From positions 1-51,699 of the forward strand of contig CAMQWJ010000011.1 of the NCBI GenBank assembly GCA_947038515.1: DNA of 51,699 bases, in the 5' to 3' direction. Source of the stretch: an uncultured Fusobacteriaceae bacterium. Lineage in GTDB: Bacteria > Fusobacteriota > Fusobacteriia > Fusobacteriales > Fusobacteriaceae. Numbering within the stretch: the stretch's first letter is position 1; each line of letters starts with the position of its first letter. Positions 25,562 through 34,937 of this stretch are shown here, one piece after another. The notes under the pieces were generated by a model that did no database searches, was not told where the DNA came from, and was given only the letters and a program-made list of their open reading frames with translations. The translations under genes and the position numbers were made by a program.

Positions 25562-26137
25562 TTATAAAAAATATTTTTTTAATTCTTTTGTTTGTATTTT
25601 TTCTTCTAATTCTGTACTTATTTTTTTATAATTATCTTCTATTTCTTTTTTTGACAATTCTAAATCTTGATTATTTTCAAGTTTATTTTTATAATTTTTG
25701 TAATTATTTCTTTTTATATAATTTAAAACAAAATTATATATTTCTTTTAATTTGTATATCTGAACATTCTAAAAGAAGAAATTCAGCGATATCAATAGAA
25801 TATAGTAGCTCTTTTTCTTTTTTTTGAGGTACTACCTTTGGATCATTAGTTACAGGATAGTTAAAATATTCAACATCTTTAATAGTATATTTTTTTCGAG
25901 TTCTTTTTCTGATAATCCTTTTTTATTAATTTTATATTCAAAAAAATTCCCTAAAATATTTAATATTTTTTGTAGATCATTATTAATATTAAAACTATTA
26001 TAAATAGACTTAATATTAATAATAAGATTCTGAATATCTTCTATTTCTTGAAGTTCAGTTTTTTCTTTTCCTACAGTTTTTTTTAATACATAGTTATTCT
26101 TTTTGTCAAAAAAAATGTATTTTAATACTATATTCAT
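25562..26137 (-). pseudogene. Broken gene of unknown function (two frameshifts)
   Basis: ATG at 26137 with AAGGAGAT before it opens a frame running to LSEKELEK. The reading then continues in a second frame (YTIKDVEYFNYPVTNDP to LLECSDIQIK) and a third (KEIYNFVLNYIKRNN to ELKKYFL, stop at 25564). The first slip lies in a seven-A run. Joined, the product would be about 195 aa, helical and Lys-rich. It follows the XRE-type gene at 26151 with 13 bp between. Real inactivation, phase variation or sequencing error are possible. Confidence 0.6.
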
Positions 26138-26150
26138 TCTTTATCTCCTT

Positions 26151-26414
26151 CTATCTAGTTTTATTTTCTAATTTTGAAATTTTTTCTTTTACACGATCTG
26201 ATAATTTTTCATCATCATAAAGAGAGTAAATTTCTTCTGTTTCTTTAGAATTAAATTTTAAAGCAACGATTATTTTTTTTAAAATTTCTTCTGTAGGAAG
26301 CCTACCTTTTTCTATAAGTAAGATATATGTTCCAGAAACTTCAATTAGTTCTCCCAAACCGATAGAACTAATTAAAAGAGCTTTTCTTTTTTTCTTGATA
26401 ATTTTTCCTAACAC
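26151..26414 (-). CDS. XRE-type helix-turn-helix regulator (87 aa)
   Basis: GTG start at 26414 with AAAGGAGAA before it. LISSIGLGELIEVSGTYILLIEKGRLP followed by EEILKKIIVAL is an XRE/Cro helix-turn-helix pattern. It could repress the surrounding block, or be an antitoxin for the broken gene that follows. It lies in a leftward series with the outer-membrane protein upstream. Confidence 0.65.
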   Translation of the reverse strand: MLGKIIKKKRKALLISSIGLGELIEVSGTYILLIEKGRLPTEEILKKIIVALKFNSKETEEIYSLYDDEKLSDRVKEKISKLENKTR

Positions 26415-26432
26415 AATAAATTCTCCTTTATT

Positions 26433-27281
26433 TTAATATAAAATACTAAAACCGACCGAAACTCTATTTCCAGTATCTTTTCCATTTTTAAACACTTCAT
26501 ATGAAGTATTTATTGTTATATTTGTGCTAACAATATATTCAACTCCAACCATTGCAGTTAAATGATGGTTTTCTTCTACTTCAAAAGCATTTTCATAATA
26601 TTTTTTATCACTGTAGATATAATTATATCCAACTCCTGTGATAAAATTAAAATTTCTTAATTTTAATTTATAATCTATTCCAACACCTATAATAGCCCCT
26701 AGAACATCTTTTTCTTTAATTTTAGTGTTATTACCCTCATAATCTTCTACCATTGTGTATGAGCCTATCATCCTTATATAAGGCAGAAAGAAAGAATTAT
26801 CTGAAAATTCTTTGATTAATCCGTATTCTCCACCTATGAATACTCCGTACTCTTGGTTTTTATATTCTAAAATTTTGTTATTTTTCAATTTTATTCCACC
26901 AAAACTATATAAGTAATTATCTTCATTTTCGTATTTATAAAAATTTAATTTCATAAATACTTCTTTAGATTTTTTTTCTCCAGCTAAATTTTTTTTAGAA
27001 ATTTCACTAGCCTGTATCCCTATTCCTAATCCATTTTCTTCAATTTCCATCGAAGCCTTTATGGATTTAATTTTAGTTTCTATTATGTTATTATCTGATG
27101 ACAGAGAGCTGCCTTTTACTGTTGCTGCTCTCTCGTTTTCCATAAGATAATTTTTTGTATCTGTAGATTTCAAATAATCTACAGTTTTAAATTTATAATC
27201 TTCTTTAGCAAATTCTATTAAATTAGAATTTGCTAAAGCCAGTGTGGATAATATTATATTTAAAAATAGTATTTTTTTCAT
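26433..27281 (-). CDS. Outer-membrane beta-barrel protein
   Basis: A 282-aa protein with a signal peptide ending after LALA (residue ~17). The last ~170 residues are alternating strands with aromatic girdles, finishing with an aromatic residue (GFSILY), as in autotransporter-like or OmpA-like barrels that use the Bam machinery. It may alter surface contact or exclusion during mating. It lies between the 145-aa tailed protein and the regulator, 9 bp from the former. Confidence 0.65.
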   Translation of the reverse strand: MKKILFLNIILSTLALANSNLIEFAKEDYKFKTVDYLKSTDTKNYLMENERAATVKGSSLSSDNNIIETKIKSIKASMEIEENGLGIGIQASEISKKNLAGEKKSKEVFMKLNFYKYENEDNYLYSFGGIKLKNNKILEYKNQEYGVFIGGEYGLIKEFSDNSFFLPYIRMIGSYTMVEDYEGNNTKIKEKDVLGAIIGVGIDYKLKLRNFNFITGVGYNYIYSDKKYYENAFEVEENHHLTAMVGVEYIVSTNITINTSYEVFKNGKDTGNRVSVGFSILY

Positions 27282-27290
27282 ATCTCCCCC

Positions 27291-27728
27291 TTATCTTCCT
27301 TGTTCTTTTTCAGATACTTTTTGCTTGTTTAGTATTTTTAAAAGTGGATTAGTTTTTATTTTTTCAATTATTTCTTTAGTTTTTGTTACTTTTTCTATTA
27401 AATTTTCAACTCCATTTTTTTCATTTTGAGCTGAATTTTCTTGAATTGTTTTTTCATTAATTAATGAAAAAATTTCTTTATCATCAATTTTTATATCTCC
27501 ATTTTTTTCTGATTTTCCGAGAAGGGAAAGTCCATTTTCAAATTCTATTATGACTTTATTATCTTTATAAAAATCTTTATCTATTTTTGATTTTTTCAAA
27601 AGCTCTTCTTGGTTCTCTTTTCGAATTTCTCCCCATTTTTTATTTTCTAAATTTTTATATGAATTATATTCTTTTTCTATTGCTTCCATTTCTTTCATAC
27701 TTTCTAAATTTTTTTCTTCCAATGTCAT
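27291..27728 (-). CDS. Unknown protein with the shared C-terminal tail (145 aa)
   Basis: Soluble, Lys/Glu-rich and without a signal peptide. Residues 1-110 match no family I know; a small beta segment (KVIIEFENGLSLLGK) resembles a strand-rich insertion. The end, KTNPLLKILNKQKVSEKEQGR, is the tail found on zeta-2, Fic and ArdC. Because the tail is the only shared part, this is a candidate for a transferred effector of unknown activity. It follows traF by about 50 bp. Confidence 0.65.
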   Translation of the reverse strand: MTLEEKNLESMKEMEAIEKEYNSYKNLENKKWGEIRKENQEELLKKSKIDKDFYKDNKVIIEFENGLSLLGKSEKNGDIKIDDKEIFSLINEKTIQENSAQNEKNGVENLIEKVTKTKEIIEKIKTNPLLKILNKQKVSEKEQGR

Positions 27729-27777
27729 TTTTTTCTCCTTTAGCTAATTTTTTTAATTTCTAATTTTTAGATCACAT

Positions 27778-28392
27778 TTAAAATTTAATTTTTAAAATTG
27801 CTTTAGATTTAAACAAACTTTTATTAACAGCACCAAAATATGTGCTATCAAATGATTTTTCATCATCTCCTAAAAGAAAATATTCATTTTCTTTTATTGT
27901 ATAATTATTTATAATAGGTAATGGTCTACCTAATCTGTCTAATTTACTAATTTTTTTTATAAATTTATCATTTATATATAAACCATCTTCTTTTTTTTCT
28001 ATTTTATCAACATTAGTTCCAGCAACTCTTTTTAAAAAGGTGTTTACACGAGGAATAACATATCCTCTCGTGTAAACTAATTTTTTAATATTTTCTGGGA
28101 TTTTTGTAATTATAATATCTCCTTTTTTAATTTCTCCCTTAATTGGGATCATTTTATAAATTCCAACTTGCATTGAAGAAGAATTATTAATAATATAGTT
28201 ATTATTAAAAGTTGAAATTGATATATATAATAACATTACTAACAATATTATTATTTTTATCTCTAACGATTCGTTTATCGTTTTTATAGTAAAGTTATAA
28301 ATTTTACTATTTTTCAACTTTTCTTTTAGATCACTAAATATTTTTGTGAATTTTCCATTCTTTATTGAAAAGTTTTGTTTTTTCTTTTTCAC
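27778..28392 (-). CDS. traF: TraF-type S26 signal peptidase
   Basis: A 204-aa membrane protein with GTG start at 28392 and AAAAGGAG before it; it overlaps the end of trbE by 59 bases in another frame. An N-terminal transmembrane helix is followed by the Ser motif NNSSSMQVGIY, the Lys motif FLKRVAG and the GDDEKSFDSTYFG box. TraF peptidases mature and cyclise the TrbC pilin, and a TrbC gene lies at 42170. Confidence 0.85.
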   Translation of the reverse strand: MKKKKQNFSIKNGKFTKIFSDLKEKLKNSKIYNFTIKTINESLEIKIIILLVMLLYISISTFNNNYIINNSSSMQVGIYKMIPIKGEIKKGDIIITKIPENIKKLVYTRGYVIPRVNTFLKRVAGTNVDKIEKKEDGLYINDKFIKKISKLDRLGRPLPIINNYTIKENEYFLLGDDEKSFDSTYFGAVNKSLFKSKAILKIKF

Positions 28393-30793
28393 TAATATTT
28401 TCTCCTTTTAGACTTTCTAAAATTTCAATACATTTCTGTTGATCTTCAGAACCAGCCGAACCAACATATGCTAATTCTAATTTACTTAAGCCTAGCTGAA
28501 AAACTCTACTACCTAAACTACTTTTATAGAGATAATCCAGTTTTGGTCTACCCATTCTTAAAGATTCAATCTCACGATCGTTTAATCCAAAATCAAGATA
28601 TGCTTCTTCATTTTGAGAAGACATTTCTTTATTTGGTAAATATATTTTTGTTAAACAACTTTCCATAATGGGATTTTTTATAATTGAATTTGCTACATCA
28701 GAAAGTTGTTGTGTCGCAAGAACTAAAGCTACATTCTTTTTTCTTAAGATTTTCATCCATTCTTTTATTTTTTCTGCAAACCTCTTATTGTCAAGCATTA
28801 ACCAGCACTCGTCAAGAAGAAGTAATGTTGGTTTTTCATGAGCAAACATTTCTTTTTCTAATTTATGGAATAAATATTCCAGCATTAGAACTAAAACTGT
28901 TTTATTATTAAATAATTCTTCCATTTCAAACACTTGGAATGAATTTTCTATTGAAAAGTCATCATGGTCGTTATCGAAATACTTTCCATAGACACCTTTT
29001 ACTGGGTCTTTTGTGTATCTGTAAAGAGTTTCTTGGATATCTTTATTTTGTTCAAGTAAACAATAAGTACTTATTGTTCTTTGTTCCAATGGCATAGTAG
29101 CCATTATTTTTAATGTTTCTATTAAAGATTTTTTTGTGTCAGAAGTAATCTCTAATTTTTCCTCTTCCAAGATAGAAATTAGCCAACTGTAAGCAAATTC
29201 TAGTTCACTATTTTCATGGATATTTCTAAGAGGTTGAAAAGCTATATTATCAACTCCAAGATTGAAGAATTTTCCACCAATTCCAGCAGTGAGAACTCTA
29301 CTAGAGCCACCTTTATCAAATATTAAGATTTGATTATCTTTATATTTTCTAAAATTTAAAGCTAATATTCCTAACAGAACTGATTTTCCACCACCAGTCC
29401 TTCCCATAATTAGAGTATGTGCTACATCATCTACATGTAAATTTAATTTAAATGGTGTAGAAGTATTACTTTCACAAATTATTAATGCCTCTCCGTTGAG
29501 GTGTTTATTTTTACTGTATCCACTAAAATTAGTTGAAATAGGTAACATATCTATATAATTCATAGAGTGAATTAAGGGTTGTCTTATACCATGATGAACA
29601 TCTCCTGGAATAGTACCTAAGAAAGTATCCACTGTTAAGATATTTTCAACTTTTGCTATGTAGCCAAGTTTATTTATTTTTCCTAAAATTTCTGTGCAAT
29701 TGTTTTCTAGTTTCTCTTCATCTTTTCCTTCTAAAACAATTGTAAAATTATAATATCCACCTTTTATATTTTGTTCTGAAATGGCTTCCCTCATTTGATC
29801 TGTTTCTTCTGCTCGATTAAGAGCTTCTTCATTTACAATAATATTCCCAGATGGAAAAAGTTTTGCCATAAGTCCTTTTCTTTTTGAAAAATATTTATAT
29901 TTTTTTGCTTCTGATATTTTTTTAACTTCTTCATCAGGAATATAAATAAATCTATTGACCCATCTGTATTCTATATCTAATTCATTTAATGCTGAAAACA
30001 TATTTGGGGTGGTTTCTGTCGGATAAGAGAGAATCACAATTGTTTTTATGATATTATCTCCTTTTTTTATTGTTATTCCTGTACTTATTGAGGTGTCAGC
30101 CAGGTAATCCAGATGTGTCCCATCTGGTAATGGGTTTATTTCATGATCTGGGTGGTCTGATATACAATTATGAAAATATTCTAGCGTTTCTTTTGTATTT
30201 AATGTTTTTATTGAAATAAACTGATCCTTGACTTCTTCTAAAAACAGTTTTATTAAATTTTTGAAATTTTTTATTTCATCATGAGCTTTTTTATACTCAT
30301 CATAATTTTTTTCTTTTTTTACTAGCGTATCTTTTACTTTTGAAGTATTATCAGTTTCTGGATAATAAGAAATTGTTAAAAAATAATCAGTTTCATAGTA
30401 GTTTCCACTATTATATTTTTCTTTTCTAATATTATCTATTTCTTCTAATATCTCTTCATCAAAAAAATTTGATGGATAGACTGCACTTTTTCTTCTTCTT
30501 GCCTCAAAGTTTATAACTGTATCTTCTGGAAGTTTCTTTAAAGTTCTATTTAAAGAAGCCCTTATATTTAACAGCCTTTCTTCGGTCATACTATCTAAAT
30601 CTTGTCCAACTAAGATGAAAGTCTGTGAAAAACTACCGTTTTTCATCGCAATTATTCCTTCTTCCAGCACATATGCAAATGGTAGTAAATCACTTACTGT
30701 ATCCATTTTTTTTATATCAAATTCTCTTTCTGTTTTAAAAAGAATTATTATTATAGTAAAAATTAAAACTAAAACTAACATATCAAAACTCAT
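28334..30793 (-). CDS. trbE: TrbE/VirB4 conjugation ATPase
   Basis: An 819-aa protein with one N-terminal membrane segment, then the VirB4 N-terminal domain and the C-terminal RecA-like domain. Walker A is MGRTGGGKSVLLG (~residue 465), Walker B is LLLLDECWLML (~675), followed by VLATQQLSD. It powers assembly of the type IV pilus-like channel at the inner membrane. It sits between trbD and traF. Confidence 0.95.
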   Translation of the reverse strand: MSFDMLVLVLIFTIIIILFKTEREFDIKKMDTVSDLLPFAYVLEEGIIAMKNGSFSQTFILVGQDLDSMTEERLLNIRASLNRTLKKLPEDTVINFEARRRKSAVYPSNFFDEEILEEIDNIRKEKYNSGNYYETDYFLTISYYPETDNTSKVKDTLVKKEKNYDEYKKAHDEIKNFKNLIKLFLEEVKDQFISIKTLNTKETLEYFHNCISDHPDHEINPLPDGTHLDYLADTSISTGITIKKGDNIIKTIVILSYPTETTPNMFSALNELDIEYRWVNRFIYIPDEEVKKISEAKKYKYFSKRKGLMAKLFPSGNIIVNEEALNRAEETDQMREAISEQNIKGGYYNFTIVLEGKDEEKLENNCTEILGKINKLGYIAKVENILTVDTFLGTIPGDVHHGIRQPLIHSMNYIDMLPISTNFSGYSKNKHLNGEALIICESNTSTPFKLNLHVDDVAHTLIMGRTGGGKSVLLGILALNFRKYKDNQILIFDKGGSSRVLTAGIGGKFFNLGVDNIAFQPLRNIHENSELEFAYSWLISILEEEKLEITSDTKKSLIETLKIMATMPLEQRTISTYCLLEQNKDIQETLYRYTKDPVKGVYGKYFDNDHDDFSIENSFQVFEMEELFNNKTVLVLMLEYLFHKLEKEMFAHEKPTLLLLDECWLMLDNKRFAEKIKEWMKILRKKNVALVLATQQLSDVANSIIKNPIMESCLTKIYLPNKEMSSQNEEAYLDFGLNDREIESLRMGRPKLDYLYKSSLGSRVFQLGLSKLELAYVGSAGSEDQQKCIEILESLKGENISEKEKTKLFNKEWKIHKNI

Positions 30794-30801
30794 ATTCCCC
30801 C

Positions 30802-31035
30802 CTAAAGATAAAATCTTTTGATTGGAGTTTTCCCAATCGCTTCCAATAACTGTGGATCGTCTTTTGTTATAAACTTAAACAGAAAATGAAAAAATATTCC
30901 TATAAATAAAAATGAATATATTCCAAATTCAACAACCGTTAAGACGGTTATTCCTATATTTAGATAAAATAAATTCGTGGGAACACCTTGTGTTCTTTCT
31001 TGTAAAGTAAAAACTTTTAGTAATGGTACTTCCAT
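30802..31035 (-). CDS. trbD: TrbD/VirB3 inner-membrane protein
   Basis: 77 aa with one long hydrophobic stretch (residues ~25-52). The order TrbB-TrbD-TrbE and the conserved-looking LLEAIGKTPIKRFYL end support VirB3/TrbD. Confidence 0.8.
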   Translation of the reverse strand: MEVPLLKVFTLQERTQGVPTNLFYLNIGITVLTVVEFGIYSFLFIGIFFHFLFKFITKDDPQLLEAIGKTPIKRFYL

Positions 31036-31036
31036 C

Positions 31037-31993
31037 TTAATCCCCCTTGTAAAATTCTTTTAAAATGTATTTATTATCTTCATAACCAAGACATTCAGCT
31101 ATTTCAGATAAATATCTTATTTTTTTGCCATCAATTTTCTTTATTTTTATTGTTATTATAATATCAATAGTTTTTGCTATAAAAAAACTAAATTTATCAT
31201 TTTGTGCCATCTGTAGGTAAAGCTCAAATTTGCTTAGCCCACTATAACAATCATCGGCATGTATCGTTGTTATTCCACCAGGATGACCACTATTAAGCCC
31301 CATTAGAAGATCAAATGCTTCTACTCCTCTAACTTCCCCAAATATGATTCTATCTGGTTCTAGCCTCATACAGCTTTTCAAAGCTTGGGTTGGGGTAAAT
31401 ATCCCTGGTATGGGTTTTAAATTTATTTTATTTTTATTTTTGCACTGCAATTCCTCTATTTCCTCAATAAGAATGACTCTTTCTTTAGAGTCAAACAAAC
31501 CTAATAACGCATTAGTAAAGGTGGTTTTACCAGTATTGGTACCACCAACAATTAAAATGTTTTTTTTATTGGTTACACTTTTTTCTAAATAATTATAAAT
31601 TTTTTCATCAATAAAGTTATCATTTAGATAATCTTTCATCTCTTTCACGACAGGAATTTTCTTTCTTATTGAAAATGATGGATTTTCTACAATTGGGGGA
31701 ATTAATCCCTCAAATCGGCTTTTCATAAAAGGTACTGTACCTGTGAGATAAGGCGATTTATCTGTTACACTATCATCTGATAATGTAGCCAGGATTTTCA
31801 TTATTACCATCGTAACATTTGGATCGGCAATAAGTCCTGTATCAGTTTCTTCCTCTGATAAGTTCCCAGCAATATAAATAGTCTTATTTGAATTGACCAT
31901 AATACCTGTAACTTTATCATTTTCCATGAATTGCCATATCCCCATTTTGATAAAACAATCTTTTAAAACTAAGTGTTCTTTTTCATTATTCAT
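31037..31993 (-). CDS. trbB: TrbB/VirB11 conjugation ATPase
   Basis: A 318-aa hexameric secretion ATPase. Walker A is VGGTNTGKTTFTN (~residue 148), the Asp box is VILIEEIEELQ, and RIIFGEVRGVEAFDLLMGLNSGHPGG with TTIHAD form the Walker B and His boxes. It acts at the cytoplasmic base of the secretion channel. Its ATG overlaps the stop of the upstream gene (ATGA). Confidence 0.95.
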   Translation of the reverse strand: MNNEKEHLVLKDCFIKMGIWQFMENDKVTGIMVNSNKTIYIAGNLSEEETDTGLIADPNVTMVIMKILATLSDDSVTDKSPYLTGTVPFMKSRFEGLIPPIVENPSFSIRKKIPVVKEMKDYLNDNFIDEKIYNYLEKSVTNKKNILIVGGTNTGKTTFTNALLGLFDSKERVILIEEIEELQCKNKNKINLKPIPGIFTPTQALKSCMRLEPDRIIFGEVRGVEAFDLLMGLNSGHPGGITTIHADDCYSGLSKFELYLQMAQNDKFSFFIAKTIDIIITIKIKKIDGKKIRYLSEIAECLGYEDNKYILKEFYKGD

Positions 31994-32337
31994 ATTTCTT
32001 CTGCTTGTTTATTCATTATTTTTATGAAATTATTTTTAGAAGTAAATTCAAATTCTTCTTTTCCTAATTTAATATATTTTTCTTTATTTGTTCCTTTATT
32101 ATTTTTAAGTTCTTCTTTAAATATTCCTATCGCAAAAAAAATTATTTCATTTTCAGAAAATTCTATTTGAAAACCTTTAGAGGTTTCTATTATTCCTTTT
32201 CCTATATGATTTTTAATTTTATTATCATTTTTTTTATCTAAGTTTCTTATTTCAAGTTCTATAGCTCTAAGAATTTCTTTTTCTTTTTCCTTTCTTATTT
32301 CTAATTTTTCTTTGATCGTGAGTCTTTTTTCTTCCAT
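31990..32337 (-). CDS. Hypothetical protein between traG and trbB (115 aa)
   Basis: A charged, helical N-terminal half and a strand-rich C-terminal half (GFQIEFSENEIIFFAIGIFKEEL). It is coupled to trbB by an ATGA overlap and lies 5 bp after traG, so it belongs to the transfer operon. I do not recognise the family. Confidence 0.6.
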   Translation of the reverse strand: MEEKRLTIKEKLEIRKEKEKEILRAIELEIRNLDKKNDNKIKNHIGKGIIETSKGFQIEFSENEIIFFAIGIFKEELKNNKGTNKEKYIKLGKEEFEFTSKNNFIKIMNKQAEEI

Positions 32338-32342
32338 TTAAA

Positions 32343-34643
32343 TTACTCCTTTTTTATTTCTTCGGATATTAATTTTTCTATTTCTTCTAAAGAAAAACCA
32401 TCATCATCTTCTTTTGGATCAACAAGAGTTTCTTCAACTTTTGGAATAACAAAAGTTTCTTCTTCCTCTATTTCTTCTTCTACAATTTGATTTGAACTAA
32501 TTTCTTCGTTTTTACCTTTAAAATAATCAGTAATTTTCCGTTTTAATTCAAAAAATTCTTCTTCGTTTAAAGGTTTTTTAATGCTATTATTTTCAAAATA
32601 AATTTTTAATTCTTTTATTGTAAAATTATTGCTTAATTTTGTTACTTGTAATTCTGTTATTATTTCTTCTTCTACAATTTGATTTGATCCATCATCAAAG
32701 TAAAAATTAATATCTTTCATGATTTCTTTTATTTCATTTCTTTTTGTATTTATTTCTTTTTTACTAATTTCTTCAGTAGGTTGCTCTTCTGTTATTCCTG
32801 TATGTATTTCATCTGAAACAGTTGGTACAGCAAAATATGGTTTATACATAAATTCTTTTTCTTTAAAATAAAAGATTTTATTTCCATATATTGGCGACAT
32901 TCCAGCGACAAAAATTATTAGTTTTTCATAAGGAAGGACTCTTACTTCTCCTGGAGTCATGAGTGCCCTTCCTGTAAACGATGTTGATACTGTTTTTTCA
33001 GAAAACAGCCCATTTTTTCTGGATACACTCTTTTGCTCGATAGTCTTTTGACCAAGCATTTTCGAGATCATATCTGGCGTTTGTACATCGTTTGGAGTTA
33101 AATAAATTTGAACATGGCAATTATCTAATACAGAATTTTCTTTGCCATATATTTTTTTTAACTGATTATCCGATTGGGTTATAAGTAAACACTTAAGCCC
33201 ATAACCAGCACAATACGCCATTGCTTGTTCAAATATTTCTAATTTTCCAAGCGACGGAAATTCATCTATTAAAAAAAGAATTTTATTTTTTTCTTTTTTA
33301 GGTGGTGCTTTATAAAAAAGTTTTATTACTGGAGTTATAATTTTTTGAAGTTTAATTTGCCAAATTTCTAAGGTTTTGTTTCCAGAACGCATAGATTCTT
33401 TAGATAGCCTAGCCATTACTTGGGTAAAGATTAATCTTAGTAATGGTCTAGTTTGCGGTATTGAACTTGGTGGAGATACTAAATAGAGTGAAATTTTTTC
33501 ATTCATTAAATCTTCTATTTTAAAACTTGATCTAGCAGAATTTTTAGATATTATAGGGTCTTTAAATATCTGCAATTTAGCTAAACAAGAACTAAGGATT
33601 GAACCTCGCTCTTTGTCTGGGGTAGTTATAAATGTAGAAAATATTGATCCCACCTCTGGGTGTTGTGTTGTATGACTAGAGTCCAAATATATTTTTTTGA
33701 ATAAATCAGGAGTTTCTTGAGCATGATCATATTTTTCTCCTTCAAACTGTTCTCCATCGTCATTTGTGAATATTCCTAAAACTTCACAAGCTGAATCAAA
33801 AAAAGGCTTGTTTGGGTCTGTCATAAACTTCACAACATCCGTCATATTTGCACCCTCTTTAGCGTACTTCACATGTAATACAACACCTATAAGAAGATTA
33901 ATAGCACTACTTGTCCAGTGGTCATCCTCGCCTTTACCTGTAGTGTCTAATAATGTTGTACAAATTTCTCGAACTTCACTTAATTCTTTTGAAGTTTTAA
34001 GTAATATATAATCCAGTGGATTATACATACAGGTAATTCCTGTATCATCAAGGGGTGCAAACATCAAAACTTTTTGTCCTAATACGCGTTTTCGGTAACC
34101 TGCTGTTAAATCCCAGCACTCACCTTTTATATCATTTACTATAATACTGTTTTTCCAGGTGTAAAGAGTTGTTAAAACAGTATTTACTCCCTTCCCCATT
34201 CTAGTTGGAGCCATCATTATTAAATGTTCTGGTCCATTGTGTGTAAGCAGATTTCCTTTTTCATCTCTTCCAAGAACTACACCATTCTCTTTAGAGTATA
34301 ATTCTCTTTTTGTGATCTCCTCTAAATCAGCCCATTTTGCTGTTCCGTGAGAATCAAGAACTTTCTTTTTATAAACGAGTATAAAAGCAGAAGATATTAA
34401 AAAAGTAATTTGTAAAAAATCTTTATTTCTATTTATTGGATTTTTTTTATTTTTAGATTTGAATTTTTTATTCCAAAAATAAAAATTATGGGGAGAATAT
34501 AACCTATACTCACTAATAGTTATGTAATATTTTCCAAGTAATCTTTTGTTTCTTATTTTACTAGCAAAATTATTAGTAAAGTAAGTTGTTAAAATTAAAA
34601 AACTTAGAAATATTAATATTAATTTATTCTTTGATATCTTCAT
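32343..34643 (-). CDS. traG: VirD4/TraG type IV coupling protein
   Basis: A 766-aa protein with two N-terminal transmembrane helices. Walker A is MMAPTRMGKGVNTVL (~residue 142) and Walker B is ILFLIDEFPSLGKL (~455). A Glu/Ser-rich C-terminal region (~170 residues) with the repeated SNQIVEEE motif extends beyond the usual core. Coupling proteins dock the relaxosome and recognise C-terminal signals of secreted proteins, so this is the expected receptor for the shared tail. The acidic C-terminal extension could bind the basic tails. Confidence 0.93.
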   Translation of the reverse strand: MKISKNKLILIFLSFLILTTYFTNNFASKIRNKRLLGKYYITISEYRLYSPHNFYFWNKKFKSKNKKNPINRNKDFLQITFLISSAFILVYKKKVLDSHGTAKWADLEEITKRELYSKENGVVLGRDEKGNLLTHNGPEHLIMMAPTRMGKGVNTVLTTLYTWKNSIIVNDIKGECWDLTAGYRKRVLGQKVLMFAPLDDTGITCMYNPLDYILLKTSKELSEVREICTTLLDTTGKGEDDHWTSSAINLLIGVVLHVKYAKEGANMTDVVKFMTDPNKPFFDSACEVLGIFTNDDGEQFEGEKYDHAQETPDLFKKIYLDSSHTTQHPEVGSIFSTFITTPDKERGSILSSCLAKLQIFKDPIISKNSARSSFKIEDLMNEKISLYLVSPPSSIPQTRPLLRLIFTQVMARLSKESMRSGNKTLEIWQIKLQKIITPVIKLFYKAPPKKEKNKILFLIDEFPSLGKLEIFEQAMAYCAGYGLKCLLITQSDNQLKKIYGKENSVLDNCHVQIYLTPNDVQTPDMISKMLGQKTIEQKSVSRKNGLFSEKTVSTSFTGRALMTPGEVRVLPYEKLIIFVAGMSPIYGNKIFYFKEKEFMYKPYFAVPTVSDEIHTGITEEQPTEEISKKEINTKRNEIKEIMKDINFYFDDGSNQIVEEEIITELQVTKLSNNFTIKELKIYFENNSIKKPLNEEEFFELKRKITDYFKGKNEEISSNQIVEEEIEEEETFVIPKVEETLVDPKEDDDGFSLEEIEKLISEEIKKE

Positions 34644-34923
34644 TTTTATCCAAAAGATTTAGAAGAAAACAACTTAAAGCTCCTGATAAAAAAATACCCA
34701 CAAGACCTTGTGTTAGAAGTGGGAGTATTTCAATATATTTATTAATAACTGGGTAGAATCCTGGTTCTGGTATATTTATTAGCACCAGTATTGATACCAA
34801 TACAAAAATATTGCAGTACCAAGCTATTAAAGTTCTTAGTTTGTGTGAAGTTGACATTATAATTCCAGTAAATACTAATATTGCCAATATTATTAAAAAT
34901 ATAATTACTATTCCTTTTATCAT
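34624..34923 (-). CDS. Small membrane protein before traG (99 aa)
   Basis: Three predicted transmembrane helices (residues ~4-24, ~33-52 and ~65-90). It has an AAAAGGAG site and overlaps the start of traG by 20 bases. Probably a transfer-complex accessory; family not recognised. Confidence 0.6.
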   Translation of the reverse strand: MIKGIVIIFLIILAILVFTGIIMSTSHKLRTLIAWYCNIFVLVSILVLINIPEPGFYPVINKYIEILPLLTQGLVGIFLSGALSCFLLNLLDKNEDIKE

Positions 34924-34937
34924 TTTAGTTCTCCTTT

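Noticed and set aside
25588-25827. Plus-strand open frame of 79 codons
   Set aside because: Phe/Leu-rich translation of the complement of a Lys-rich broken gene; no ribosome-binding site.
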